DNA from: Gnetum montanum
Taxonomy: Eukaryota > Streptophyta > Gnetopsida > Gnetales > Gnetaceae
Length of the DNA: 64,000 bases
Assembly: GCA_015680685.1 (NCBI GenBank)
Contig: MNCI01002813.1
Span: forward strand, 1,760,468-1,824,467
Direction: 5' to 3'
Both the position numbers and the translations under genes were made by a program. A model generated the notes under the pieces. The model was given only the letters and a program-made list of their open reading frames with translations. It had not been told where the DNA came from and did no database searches. Below, piece after piece: positions 49,246 to 59,525 of the stretch. How positions within the stretch are numbered: the first letter of the stretch is position 1; each line of letters starts with the position of its first letter.

Positions 49246-50313
49246 AGTGAAAAAAAACATCTACTATGTCCACCATGGGCCTTGGATTGGCACAAGTACC
49301 AATACCCACGCATCTTGATAGAATTACAAGATTTGAATGCTGATGTCATGTGGCTCCAAGAAGACTTGGCATGGGAATTTTTATATCAATTCCAACTTGA
49401 TTTAAAAATTTTGGGATATGAAGTTATTTTTAAGAGAAAAATCTCTTAAGGAATTTCTTCTTTTGAGCCATACAAATTAGACTATTTTAGGAATCATAAC
49501 ATGGATGGTTGCATGATCTTTTATAAAGAAGCTAGTTTGAATTAGTACAAAGGTTTGAATGGAGATTAGAAGATATGATTTTTTTAAATTCCAAAACTTC
49601 AAAATATAGGGAAGAAATAATGATGAATTTTTTGACAAAGCCACATAGCCTTAACATTAGTATTTAAAATCCAATTATCAAAAAGATGTATACGTGTGAT
49701 CAACATGTATTTAATTGTCAATTTAGCATGTCCAGATGTTAGAATTTGTTAAGTGGCCTACTTGATTAACTACATTGATGAAAACTTGAAGAAAAAGTTA
49801 TTCCTAAATCATACCAATCTCAATCTAGTGACATTTATCCCCTATGGAGACTTTAATGCAAAATTTGGAAGTAGTGTTTATTAATTATTAAAGTATGAAC
49901 ATGTAAAAGAATCCTTGAAATAGAAACTTGATTTGAAGAAGATGTTTCCATCAATTCAACATGTAATTCCATTGACTAGTGCATGTTACTCTTACTTTGA
50001 ATCTTTAATAGTCAACTCAAATCCTAGAGTTCAAGAGTAGATGATGTTGATGGACAAAATTCATCAAGAACCACAATTCACAAATTATGCTACAATGACT
50101 AATGAGAATAGGCCAACATCATTTTTCATTGAGACCCTATACTATATTTGGTACGATGCCCAATTCTTCCAAGTTACCAAGCTACTAGAGTTCATTCCTA
50201 AGAAAGAAATTGAGAAACAAGATCAAGCCTTGCCATCCCAAATAACGCCATCTGATCATATACCTCTTAGAATAAAACTACAACTATTTTTATTGATCCC
50301 TAAGGTTGATTAA
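49246..50313 (+). pseudogene. Processed pseudogene of a CCR4-type deadenylase (EEP nuclease domain)
   Basis: The translation follows the endonuclease/exonuclease/phosphatase domain of CCR4, the poly(A)-shortening nuclease of the CCR4-NOT complex: CPPWALDWHKYQYP (49267-), LNADVMWLQED (about 49334-49366, including the metal-binding Glu of LQE), LKILGYEVIFKRK, DGCMIFYKE, PYGDFNAKFGSSVY with the GDFN motif at 49846-49857, PLTSACYSYF, EPQFTNYATMT, ETLYYIWYDAQFFQVTKLLE, and LPSQITPSDHIPL with the catalytic SDH at 50251-50259. The motifs are in order and no intron-sized interruption is seen, so it derives from a spliced mRNA. Stops, frameshifts and a shortened middle make it non-functional. The last 90 codons (50041-50313) are open. 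It lies between the LTRs of element H. Confidence 0.75.
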
Positions 50314-50738
50314 GATCAACGAGTTCTTAATTTTACTTTTATTTATAACCTTCTTATTTTCCTTTATTATTTATTTCAATTAGGTAAGTAAAATATCTTA
50401 GGGTAATACAATTTGAAAAAGAAGGATTTGCCCTACCTTCAGATAACCAAATATGAGTTGCACTTTGTGTAATCCTAGTTAGGATTAGTGATTGGTGGTT
50501 GGTAGATCCTTAATTTACCTCTTGTCATTATCTTAGAAAATGAGGTAATTATTTATAAATTAAGACTTAATTCCAAAATATTCTTGTCACTTATATGTTA
50601 TTTATGGAATAAGTAGGATAACATTAAGATATTCAACCTCAAGTTAAAATGATAAATCATAGTATTGGAGCATTAGAGCTAGATAAAGATCATTAACTTG
50701 AACTCCTTTGAAATGAATGAAACCTAAAGAGGGTAGAT

Positions 50739-51229
50739 TATCACATTCCCATTAACTTGAACTTGTCCAAGGACAAATGAAACAAACGTTGTAATTATTG
50801 TAATAAGACCCAAAAGGACAAGTTGTAATTAAGACATGAAAGGATGCATTGTAATAGTGCGCATGTCTCTTGAGGTAATCTTTGAGGGTTTCACCTCTGG
50901 TATTTATACCTAGGCATTAGAGGTCATATCAACATGGAGTTGTGGAGCTAGAAAAGATAAGTAACAAGTATTGAATAAAGCAGGATAGGAAGATCATTGG
51001 CCATAATTTTTGGCCTACTACAAGCCTAACTATGATGCTAGTGCACGATTTCCTCTAAGGGATAAAATTTGAAGAAAGATAACCCCAAGGAACCCTTAGA
51101 GCATGACCAAGATACATTATTCCATATTAATAAAGCATTCTTTTCATTTTCCTTGTTATTCTCTTTAAGCATAATGTTGAATGTAGCATATATTAGACAT
51201 TTGCCATAAAATCTGGGAATATAATATCA
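50739..51229 (+). repeat. 3' LTR of element H
   Basis: It aligns with 40426-40937 over its whole length by eye. The start (TATCACATTCCC) corresponds to TGTCATGTCCCC in the 5' LTR, so the terminal TG has mutated. The end is near 51229. Confidence 0.6.
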
Positions 51230-51231
51230 TA

Positions 51232-52429
51232 ACCATACATATACACATAATACAATCTCAATTGAATAACATAGTGCATGTAGAAAGGAATTTTCATTTG
51301 AAGTGATGGTAAGATGCTCATTTCTCAAGTTAAAAATATGGGTTTGAGCTTGGTTGCAACCACTCAAAGAGGTTAAGCTTTCTCTCATCCACTAATCCTC
51401 CTAGGACTCTACTTGGTGAGATAAGCTTTGTAGCTCGAAATGATGATCCTTTTAGCTGACATCATTTTCTTAGGACAAGGCTAAAATGATGATAATGATG
51501 ATGTAGAAAGGAAAACACAACTAAAAACCTTTCTATTAAAAACTCATAAATGAAAATACATAACAATTTCAATGATAAGGTCTCATAAATAGACAAGCCA
51601 TAATATAAAAAAAAAGTACTAGGTATATTCACATTTAATCCTTGTCTCTCTTAATGATAGTTGCAGAGCATGAGGCTTTACAACCCTTTTAACCCTACTT
51701 ACCTCCAAAATTAAAGACACATATAAGCCCAAGAAGCCACATAATTATCCTAATAAGCATTTAATTACCTCAATTATTCAACTCTCTACAAGAAATAACT
51801 ATCCAAAATGGTCAAAAGATCCTAATTTAGTTGCCATTATATCAATTTATATCATTGAAATTAAGCTTTTTTCAATCCATGTGTTTAAATAATTTATAAA
51901 AAAGTTCTTGATTATCTACTACAACTTGTTATGGGTTGCTCCTACTCATAGCTAGTTCCTCACTATGACCTACTATGAGTTACATCCTTCTTCAATGTCT
52001 TTAAGCTAGATAATCCAAATATAAACTCTTCTCATTACAAACATGTTGTGGATTGTAGCACCTTGAAACTAGCTCTGAACATGATTTTCTAGAGAAATCA
52101 TGATTCTTAGTGTGACTCCATGTTAGCTATAACCTCTTGGGAAATCTACAACCTCTTGCAAGTCACACCACTCTTGTAGTACTAATACCAAGTCTAAAAA
52201 TCACAAGAAAATGTCTTGTAGGCCTACTATGAGTTGCTGTTAGTTATACACATCTTTCAGTTCCTTACTACAATTGGCTGTGGGTTGCACTTAGCTACAA
52301 CTACTTACCAAACTCTACAAAACATAAAATGGATCTCAATCGACTCCAAATTTGACATACAAATTCTTATGACTCCAACAAACATAAGAGATAGAAAATT
52401 ACAAGTTCAAATGGGAGATGTTTCTACAT
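51232..52429. other. Gene-free stretch
   Basis: No gene recognised. A tRNA-like stretch (GGTAAGATGCTCATTTC, then GGGTTTGAGCTT, 51310-51360) may be a SINE head. Diverged copies of the GTTGTGGGTT/ACAACTTGTTATGGG motif lie at 51920-52300. Confidence 0.3.
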
Positions 52430-52919
52430 CAAGATACTACTAAACTTGTTGAACTAATGAGGAAAGAACTTAACAAAATCAAAGCTTTTATCTCATGATC
52501 TAGTAAAACTTTATAGTAGCCAATTGATTCAACATTTCTTAAAAATCGTTTAAGTGCTTTATAATATTTTGTCCATCCTTGTACTTTAGATTCACAAGAT
52601 TCTTGATCATAAATGCTTTGTTTTATGCATTTTTACATTCATAGAAGATCTCCAATTTCTTTTAGAGTTCATAAGCATCTGTCTCCTCTACTCTGTGATG
52701 AAAATCATTAGAATTAATTCATTACATGATTAAACCAACTTCTTTCCTAATAATCATTTTCCAATCTTTTTCATCAATATTATCAAGCTTAACTTCTTCA
52801 TAATTTATAGGATTAAATAAATCTGTATAGTATAATAAATCTTCCATTAGTGTCTTCCATATTAAATAATTTAATGATGATGTGAGTTTAGTTATAGAAT
52901 TAATGGAACCTTGATCCAT
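52430..52919 (-). pseudogene. Ty1/copia gag relic
   Basis: ATG at 52919 opens MDQGSINSITKLTSSLNYLI, the usual start of copia Gag, continuing WKTLMEDLLYYTDLF. After stops the UBN2-type Gag follows: KKLEIFYECKNA, KAFMIKNLVNLKYKDGQNII, KHLNDF and MLNQL. No pol was found to the left, so this is a fragment. Confidence 0.7.
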
Positions 52920-53090
52920 TATAAATACCCAATAGTTTATTAGATAATAATGAACTTTTCCAGAAGCTTACAAAAGTTTGAAATAGATTTCAAGTATCCT
53001 TAAACTTTTCTCATGGAGCATAGTACAACATAGGAACTCATACCATTACTATTTCCTCTCTATTTTCTATTTCCATGGCTATTGCTACCC

Positions 53091-53230
53091 TTCACACTCA
53101 TGCTATTCTTACTTCTACTTGTACTTTTGCTTCTACTAAATGCCTTGTTGAATACAACAATTCACACTCATGTTATTCTTACATCTACTTGTACTTTTAC
53201 TTCTACTAAATTCCTTATTGAACACAACAA
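53091..53230 (+). repeat. Tandem duplication of a 70-bp unit
   Basis: TTCACACTCATGCTATTC at 53091 and TTCACACTCATGTTATTC at 53161 begin two adjacent 70-bp copies that differ at a few positions. Both contain 'cttctactaaat'. Confidence 0.8.
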
Positions 53231-53520
53231 AAGAGGGTGTACAAGTATACATTCATGGCCTTATCAGTCGAATTCATGGCCACAAAATTCACTTTAATGA
53301 TCCTAATGGTTAATCAAAAAGGAAGCATAAGTAGGTGGGTAAGAAACTTGTTACGAACATTATTAAGCTACTACTCTCCCATCCACATGATACATTACCT
53401 ATCAGTATTAGTAAGGATAAGGTTGCAAAGGATTGAATGGTTAGCCATAATTTGCTATAGCAAAAAGTTGCTCATTGATTTTGTATTAGTGAACTAATGA
53501 TCCTCACCATGCATGGCTTT

Positions 53521-53696
53521 TCATTGATGTAAAACATATCTAGCAAGATGATATTTATGAGGGTGTCAACCCGTGGGTGTACAAGTGCCAATAGAGACTT
53601 TAGAATAATTATAGAAGAATATAATGATGCCTTAAGTGTGACTTGAACTAGTAACCCCTTGCTCAACAAGATAATGGGCTAACCACTTGAGCAACC
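53521..53696 (-). repeat. SINE-like element with tRNA-derived head
   Basis: The minus strand starts GGTTGCTCAAGTGGTTAGCC (A-box-like) at 53696 and reaches AGTTCAAGTCAC (B-box-like) about 50 bp later, the spacing of pol III type 2 promoters. A unique body follows to about 53521. Its 3' end is not defined. Confidence 0.5.
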
Positions 53697-53734
53697 TATC
53701 ATTGGTAGTTATATAGTTCTAGGACATGTCTTAG

Positions 53735-53835
53735 GCTAATAATATAGTGATTGTAGTGGGTGCTAATACTAAGTTTGGAACCTAATTCTTTGAATGCAAT
53801 ATTATGCAAGGTAACCATCTAACCAATCACCCCTA
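53735..53835 (-). repeat. Second tRNA-like head
   Basis: The minus strand reads GGTGATTGGTTAGATGG (A-box-like), then AGGTTCCAAACTT (weak B box) and TTAGCACCCACTACAATC. It lies just upstream of the preceding one in the same orientation and could be an independent copy or part of a dimer. Confidence 0.35.
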
Positions 53836-54515
53836 CCAAAATACAATTTTGTTCCAAATTATATGGTTATGGATACGTACTTAATGCTTTAGATTATTGA
53901 TAATTTGTTTTTTAATAAATTAAAAATATAAAAAGAAAACTTAGGCTAGTAACCATGTTGATTAATAACTTTGAAGGAGACTAAACCCAAACTATCATGC
54001 TTTCTACCAAAGTTGATAACCAAGAGTCTAACTTCCTAAATGAAATGATAGAGTCAATTAAAGTGATCATTAAAATATGCCTTACAATATCCTTGTACCC
54101 AAAGGTTTCTAAGAAGGTGGAAAAAGCTTTGGTTGAATTTGCAAAATCTAATTTTTTTCAAGAAAAGAAGGTTTTCTAATGAAAACCTCAACTTCAAATC
54201 ATAATCAAAGTTTTGTAAAGGTTGTTGAACCCCAAAAACATGAACTATAATATTTAAAAAATTCAAAGTATATCAGATTATTAAAGAGAGATTCTAAAGA
54301 AAAATCCCAACAGTTTTGGGAATCCTTTTCAGGTTTTCATCCTTACAACCAATACTAAAAAACCTCCCTCTAGGGTAAGAAAAGGACTAGGCCTTACCCT
54401 TATTCAAAAGTGCCCACATAGGTTATCACTTCTTAATAAAAGGTTTCTTGTAAAAAGAAGAAGAAAACTCACTATAAAGGAAAAAGAATACATTAATTAG
54501 AGGCAACTAGCTTAG

Positions 54516-54537
54516 ATATATATATATATATATATAA
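54516..54537. repeat. (TA)n microsatellite
   Basis: A run of about ten TA units just left of the hairpin MITE. Confidence 0.85.
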
Positions 54538-54568
54538 ATTGGCCGAGATGATTTTAAAAAAAATTATG

Positions 54569-54892
54569 TTAACCAAGCCTGACTACTGGACAAGGTAACA
54601 AGATAACTAAAAACAGAATCACTCATCCCTCCTCTATTTTTGTACCACTTACCCAATTTAGTTTTACCCTCTTAGTCAAGTTTGCTCTTTCTTTGTTTGT
54701 TAATGGCATTTCTGAGAAATAAATCTCTTGCATAAATAATGCTCAAAGACACCATGAACAAATAAAGAAAGAGCAAACTTAACTGAGGGGTAAAACTAAA
54801 TTGGGTATGTGGTAGAGAAATAAAGTGATGAGTGATTCCATTTTTAGTTAGCTTGTTACCTCATTCAGTAGTNATAAACATAAATTGGTTAA
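54569..54892. mobile_element. 324-bp fold-back MITE
   Basis: The whole segment is an imperfect palindrome. TTAACCAA at 54569 pairs with TTGGTTAA at 54885-54892; ACTACTGGACAAGGTAACAA pairs with the right arm at about 54853-54872; ACCCAATTTAGTTTTACC and AGTTTGCTCTTTCTTTGTTT also have right-arm partners. The arms are about 145 bp and the loop about 25 bp. There is no ORF. An ambiguous base lies at 54873. Superfamily not assigned because the target duplication is unclear. Confidence 0.75.
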
Positions 54893-55191
54893 AATAAAAG
54901 TTTATATATTTCGTATATGTTGATGAAGAAATATATTACACAATTATTGCAACAAACATTACTGTTGGCGCATTTGGCCATTTCATGAAGTAGGCTTAAA
55001 TTAGTTGGAATATTTTGTTCAAAGATAGCACAATCCCTAGTTACAAAATTGCAGTTTAATATTGTGAGTTGATAGGGAGCAAGCTAATGATATATAATCT
55101 TGATGTTGAAGTGTTTGAATGTCAAGTTATAAAGATTGGAATTAAAAAAAAACTAAGGATGGGATTATTTACTACTAAAGGATATACTCTC

Positions 55192-57398
55192 TGTTAATAT
55201 TGAAAATCATGGATAATACATTATCGGATTATTCAAAAATTGGATTATCAAAGGGTCAGGTTATCAAAGTATTGGACTGGCCATCGTATTAGCGATAAAG
55301 CCCTGCACATGGAGGAGGCAAAAAAATGTGATTAATGGCCACCGTCGGAGCAGGAACGAACTACATGCAGTTTTCAAGAATGAATAACGCGAAAAATTCA
55401 ACACAAGGGGTCAAATCCGAAGGCAAGCGCACATGAAGAAAATAGAGATGGCGGAAAACTTGCGTGCACAGGAAAAAAGGGCAACTAAAACGGCATCTTG
55501 CAGAAAAGGAAAATGAGCAGTCCGGCACAAAAATTATCAGTCATTCAGCTCAGCATCAAAAAAATGAGAGCGATCATGGAGATGTTGTTGAATCAAGAGC
55601 TATTGCAAGCTGAAAGCCCTATCCCTGGTTGAAAACCTAAAACAACCTTACAGTATTGCCGATTATTCAACATTTTTATGGCTCCAACTGACAGAAATTT
55701 AAAACAGGCACTGGACAGAGACCTGAAACCCTTAGCACTGAGGACCATTCATGACCACCATTGTTACTGCCGATATCGTTGCATCATCCGCGGGCATCAA
55801 ACCAATCTGGCCTTTACCGTTGAAGTTGTTGCCTTTTTTCTCGTCGATCTAAGCGCAGGCCACCGCGATGAAAGGACAACCAAAAGTGCAGAGCCAAAAT
55901 TTTCAAACCATAACATCAAAACTTGCAAGCGGTTGCTGATCCAGACGGAACACACAGTGACATTTCCTAATACAGCGACAGAGTCTTCTCCCGTGAAGGC
56001 AGTTGCTGGAAAGTCTTCAATCAAAGAAGATATTTTGAATCAGTTGCAGGATCGGTGGCTTTGCCTTTGGGCTCGTATTTCTGGTTATTCCAAATTCTAG
56101 TTATCAAATGCAAGATAAAATTAACCACCGCTACTACCAAAAGGGGAGAAATCACTTCTCACATCACTTGGAGTCTCATACATCACACTTTAAGAAGGCT
56201 ACTAGTTAGCATTTAGGCTCTCACTTGGAGACACTTTGAGTCTTGGGAGAAGAGCTTTGTAAAGAAGAAGTTGTGACGATTGCTTGCAAGATGGCTTGCT
56301 AGAATAAAGATTTCAGCCTCTTTGTCATGGTCCTGTGAGTTATGCATTTCATTTTTGTTTTGTTTTAATTGCTTAGCTAGTGGTTTAGGTAGTATCATTC
56401 TTGGCAAGTAATTTTGGGATTTTTAGATTGCTCTTATTGTTCTTGTTGCCCAATAGGAATTTCTGTTAAAATTTTGCCATAGAAGCGCTTGTGTTCAAAA
56501 AGCCTTGAGAGCATTTTAGTAGTAAATTTCGTTATTGTGCAACGTTTGGGAACTGCTATTGGATTGTTGGAAGAGAGCCTCTGTTTGTAGTCACGCCGTG
56601 GAACAATTTGGTAGTCGAGAGGGTTCAGAAAATCTTTGGTATTTTGATGGGACCAGAATAGCTTCTTTTTATCTTTAGAGTGATTTTCCGTGTTATTTCA
56701 ATCAGAAATTGTCAAGTCTTTTAAAGGTTCTGTTTAAATGCAATCGTTGACATCTACTGTCTAGCCAAAATGGAGTCTCGTACATGGTAGTTTACGCAGC
56801 AATTTTTGGTAGTACAGTAGGATTGTCTTGAAGATATTGCTTGTTTGAGTCTTGGAAGTTTGAACAATTCATAGATATTGAATTTGGAATAGCTTTATTG
56901 CGAAGTGTTTACTCGTGTCATTTTACCTTGTTTAAATATTTGAGGTCCACACAAATCTGCTTTCTTTTCTTTCTGTCTATTTCCTTTGAATCTTGCTCTA
57001 TTTCTAGTTTTCTTGTGGAACTATATATCTCTCTCTGGGGAAAATTAGGAGTAGATTTGCGGAGTTGTGCTCAAATGTTTATGCAAAATTTTACTTGTTA
57101 CAAGCAGGTATTATAGGGACCGCATAGACTAGGTAGTTTGAACAAAATAGGAAACTCTCAATAACTCACAGTACTTGATAAAGTTGGCTGAATCTCTTAA
57201 AGTAAGTCATTTGTATTTCACACACACGCAATCGTTACATTGCACACAACCGCACGCCGCAACAGCACACACACATACTCACATTAACTACTGAGTTATT
57301 TGGAGGTATCTGGGCCTTGGTGTTGCCAGAGACCAGCAGGCACCTAAATCCTGTTCGAGGACACTCGTTGGCGGTCGCGTCCCAAACGGTCGCCAACA
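55192..57398 (+). repeat. 5' LTR of element K (inferred ends)
   Basis: The right end, GTCGCCAACA at 57398, lies seven bases before the primer site. The left end is inferred at TGTTAATATTG (55192), giving TGTT...AACA termini, where composition changes from AT-rich to more GC- and CpG-rich sequence. Length would be about 2.2 kb, in the range of large Tat LTRs. A TATA-like CTATATATCT is at 57021. The 3' partner is outside the window, so the left boundary is tentative. Confidence 0.55.
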
Positions 57399-57405
57399 GT
57401 TCTTT

Positions 57406-57422
57406 TGGCGCTAGAAGGAGGG
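57406..57422 (+). other. Primer binding site of element K
   Basis: TGGCGCTAGAAGGAGGG begins with TGG, the complement of a tRNA CCA end, seven bases after the LTR. I cannot assign the tRNA with confidence. Confidence 0.6.
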
Positions 57423-57515
57423 CTGAAAATTAAGCCTCTAGGTTCATAAGCCTTATACTTTTAGTACATCAACAATTATTTGTAAGGCTTAAGAATTAGA
57501 TACTATTTTCAGTTC

Positions 57516-59486
57516 ATGACCAAGAAATTTGATAGTTTGGAAAGTTTCAAAGTTTCAAAAGATATTCTAGATTCTAAGACTGATTCTTCATCAGAAGAAG
57601 AACAAAAGAAAGTTTTTGAATTGGGAACAAGTAGTGGAGTGAAAACTAGAAGATCAAGAAGATCACCCATTATATCTGGTTTATCAATTCGTAAGAGAAG
57701 ATCTAGAAAGTCTAAGAGTTCAACATTTCAAAGGAATAGGATGGCAAATCCTTGGCAAGGAGTTACACCATTAGGATTTCAAAATTACAATGATATTCCT
57801 AAGGTAGTTTACAAATATTTGCCTGAGCCTTTCATTCCTGGAAAAGCTTATTTAGCTGAAGAATATATTCACATGTTTGAGTTAGCTTTAGCTCATGCAA
57901 ATATTCAACATCAAGATCAAGCTTGTAGGTTGTTTGTATCAAATCTAAAGGATATGGCTCAGATTTGGTATTCGAACTTACCAAGTAATAGTATTACAAG
58001 TTGGGATGACATGAAGAATCTTTTCTTAGCCCAGTTTGGTAATCAATTAGATCAACAACAACTATACTGTGGGCTGATACAAGCTAAGCAAGGAGTTAAA
58101 GAGTCAATTAGAGATTTTAACATCAAGTTTCAACGAATTTGTGGACTCTTTCAAAGACAATATAGGCCATCAGAAGAAATGCTTAAAGAAACTTATCTTA
58201 AGGCTGTCAACCCCAACATTTCAATTTGGTTAAGGAGAACTCCAAACTTAACTACACTAAATGACTACTTTAGTGAAGCTATACAGTTAGAAAAACAGTT
58301 GAACTTGAATCCTGAAGAAAATATTGCAATTCAAAAAAGAGAAGAAAGAGTTATGATTCCTATGCAAGATTTTGCTCAATTTAAAGCTTTACCAGGTCCA
58401 TCTCATGTTAAGATAGAGCAAGAACATGAAAGAGTAGGATCTGAAAAAGGACAATTAATGAGAGATATGTCTAACAAAATAGTGAAGCTTGAAAAAGCAT
58501 TGGCAAGAGTTAATATCAAGGAAGAAAGGAAAAATAGAAAGCATAAACATCAAGACACTAAGTTAGTAGAAGATGAGGATGAAAGTGATCTTATTATGTC
58601 CAACTTTCTTGATATTGAATCTGATAATGAGTTATCTAGTGTTCACTATGCAAGTAAATCTTCTAGCAATGGATCTAGTGATACTTCTTCTCTATCAAGT
58701 TCTGAAGAAGATATGTCTTCAGATGAAGAATGTAATAACAATGAGGAAAATGGATATAGTCTTCGATCTAAGGAAAGACTAACTACTTCTAGACCCCCAA
58801 ATGTTATTACTGATCCATCTACTAAGAGAAAAGCTTTTGAGCCAAATAGAAGAGATAAGAATAAAGGTAAAGACAATCAAGTAGAGCAAAGCACTCCAAA
58901 TCAGTCTTTTAATAAATGGATAAAGAAACCAAGCTTTATTGGTGATGGAGAGTATGATTTGATTGAAGACCTTAAACATGTCAAGGCCAATATTAGCTTT
59001 TATCAGTTGCTTCAAATAGGAGATCAGCAAAGAAAGGCTTTAGAGTTCATTAAAGGTAAAAGGAGAGTTAGAGAATCAGAGTTAAGTTATGTGTCTAATA
59101 ATGATGAGAAATTAAAGACTTCATATGATAAGGAAGCTCCTCCTTTCCTTTTGACAATGAAATTAAAGGATAAATACTTACACAATTGTTTGGTTGATTC
59201 TGGAGCTACATCTACTATAATGCCATTGTCTATATGTAAGAAACTTGGTTTGATTCCTGAAAAATCAAATAGAAAGATTGTTCAAGTGGATAAAAGTAGA
59301 GTGAAGATTGTGGGTCAATTACCAAGTGTTCTATTGGAAATTGCTTCTGAACCTCGCATCAGAAGTAGAGTAACTATTCAAGTGGCAGATATACCAGATT
59401 CACATAGTCTCTTATTGAGTAGAAGTTGGAGCAAGAATTTCTCAGGTTACATATCAACAGACTATTCTCACATGTGGTTACCTTAG
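57516..59486 (+). CDS. Gag-protease part of the K polyprotein
   Basis: 656 codons ending in TAG. Residues 1-75 are basic and Ser/Arg-rich. The retrotransposon Gag core spans about 95-270 (DQACRLFVSNLKDMAQIWYS, SWDDMKNLFLAQFGN, LIQAKQGVKESIRDF). Then come a helical Lys/Glu segment and a Ser/Glu/Asp-rich stretch (about 350-425). I see no CCHC zinc knuckle, which is unusual for Gag. The retropepsin occupies about 545-650: active site DSGATS with Asp561, then the C-terminal half ending DYSHMWLP. Pol continues in the same frame after the stop. The start is the first ATG of the frame, 110 bp after the primer site. Confidence 0.85.
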   Translation: MTKKFDSLESFKVSKDILDSKTDSSSEEEQKKVFELGTSSGVKTRRSRRSPIISGLSIRKRRSRKSKSSTFQRNRMANPWQGVTPLGFQNYNDIPKVVYKYLPEPFIPGKAYLAEEYIHMFELALAHANIQHQDQACRLFVSNLKDMAQIWYSNLPSNSITSWDDMKNLFLAQFGNQLDQQQLYCGLIQAKQGVKESIRDFNIKFQRICGLFQRQYRPSEEMLKETYLKAVNPNISIWLRRTPNLTTLNDYFSEAIQLEKQLNLNPEENIAIQKREERVMIPMQDFAQFKALPGPSHVKIEQEHERVGSEKGQLMRDMSNKIVKLEKALARVNIKEERKNRKHKHQDTKLVEDEDESDLIMSNFLDIESDNELSSVHYASKSSSNGSSDTSSLSSSEEDMSSDEECNNNEENGYSLRSKERLTTSRPPNVITDPSTKRKAFEPNRRDKNKGKDNQVEQSTPNQSFNKWIKKPSFIGDGEYDLIEDLKHVKANISFYQLLQIGDQQRKALEFIKGKRRVRESELSYVSNNDEKLKTSYDKEAPPFLLTMKLKDKYLHNCLVDSGATSTIMPLSICKKLGLIPEKSNRKIVQVDKSRVKIVGQLPSVLLEIASEPRIRSRVTIQVADIPDSHSLLLSRSWSKNFSGYISTDYSHMWLP

Positions 59487-59525
59487 AAAGGAGAACCAAA
59501 TCAGATATACATTTATAGTGAACCT

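Larger units (their letters stand above)
40426..51231 (+). mobile_element. LTR retrotransposon H, containing element A and a CCR4-like pseudogene
   Basis: Two similar blocks in the same orientation (40426-40937 and 50739-51229) bracket the region; a primer-site-like TGGTATTAGAGCA follows the first, and a purine run (AAAGAGGGTAGA) precedes the second. ACCAT at 40421-40425 recurs at 51232-51236. Without nested A, H is about 5.1 kb. I found no gag or pol in its interior, so the superfamily is unassigned and H may be non-autonomous. Confidence 0.65.

Noticed and set aside
53561-53696. A functional tRNA gene on the minus strand
   Set aside because: A and B boxes are present but no acceptor stem or clear anticodon arm can be formed; a SINE head explains it better.
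54569-54892. Hairpin as a microRNA gene
   Set aside because: Near-complete pairing over 145 bp with no short mature-like conserved block fits a MITE; no expression evidence is available.
55678-56100. 140-codon ORF in the presumed LTR of K
   Set aside because: It lies inside a non-coding LTR, has no recognisable domain, and an overlapping frame on the other strand is also open; GC-rich sequence makes stops rarer here.
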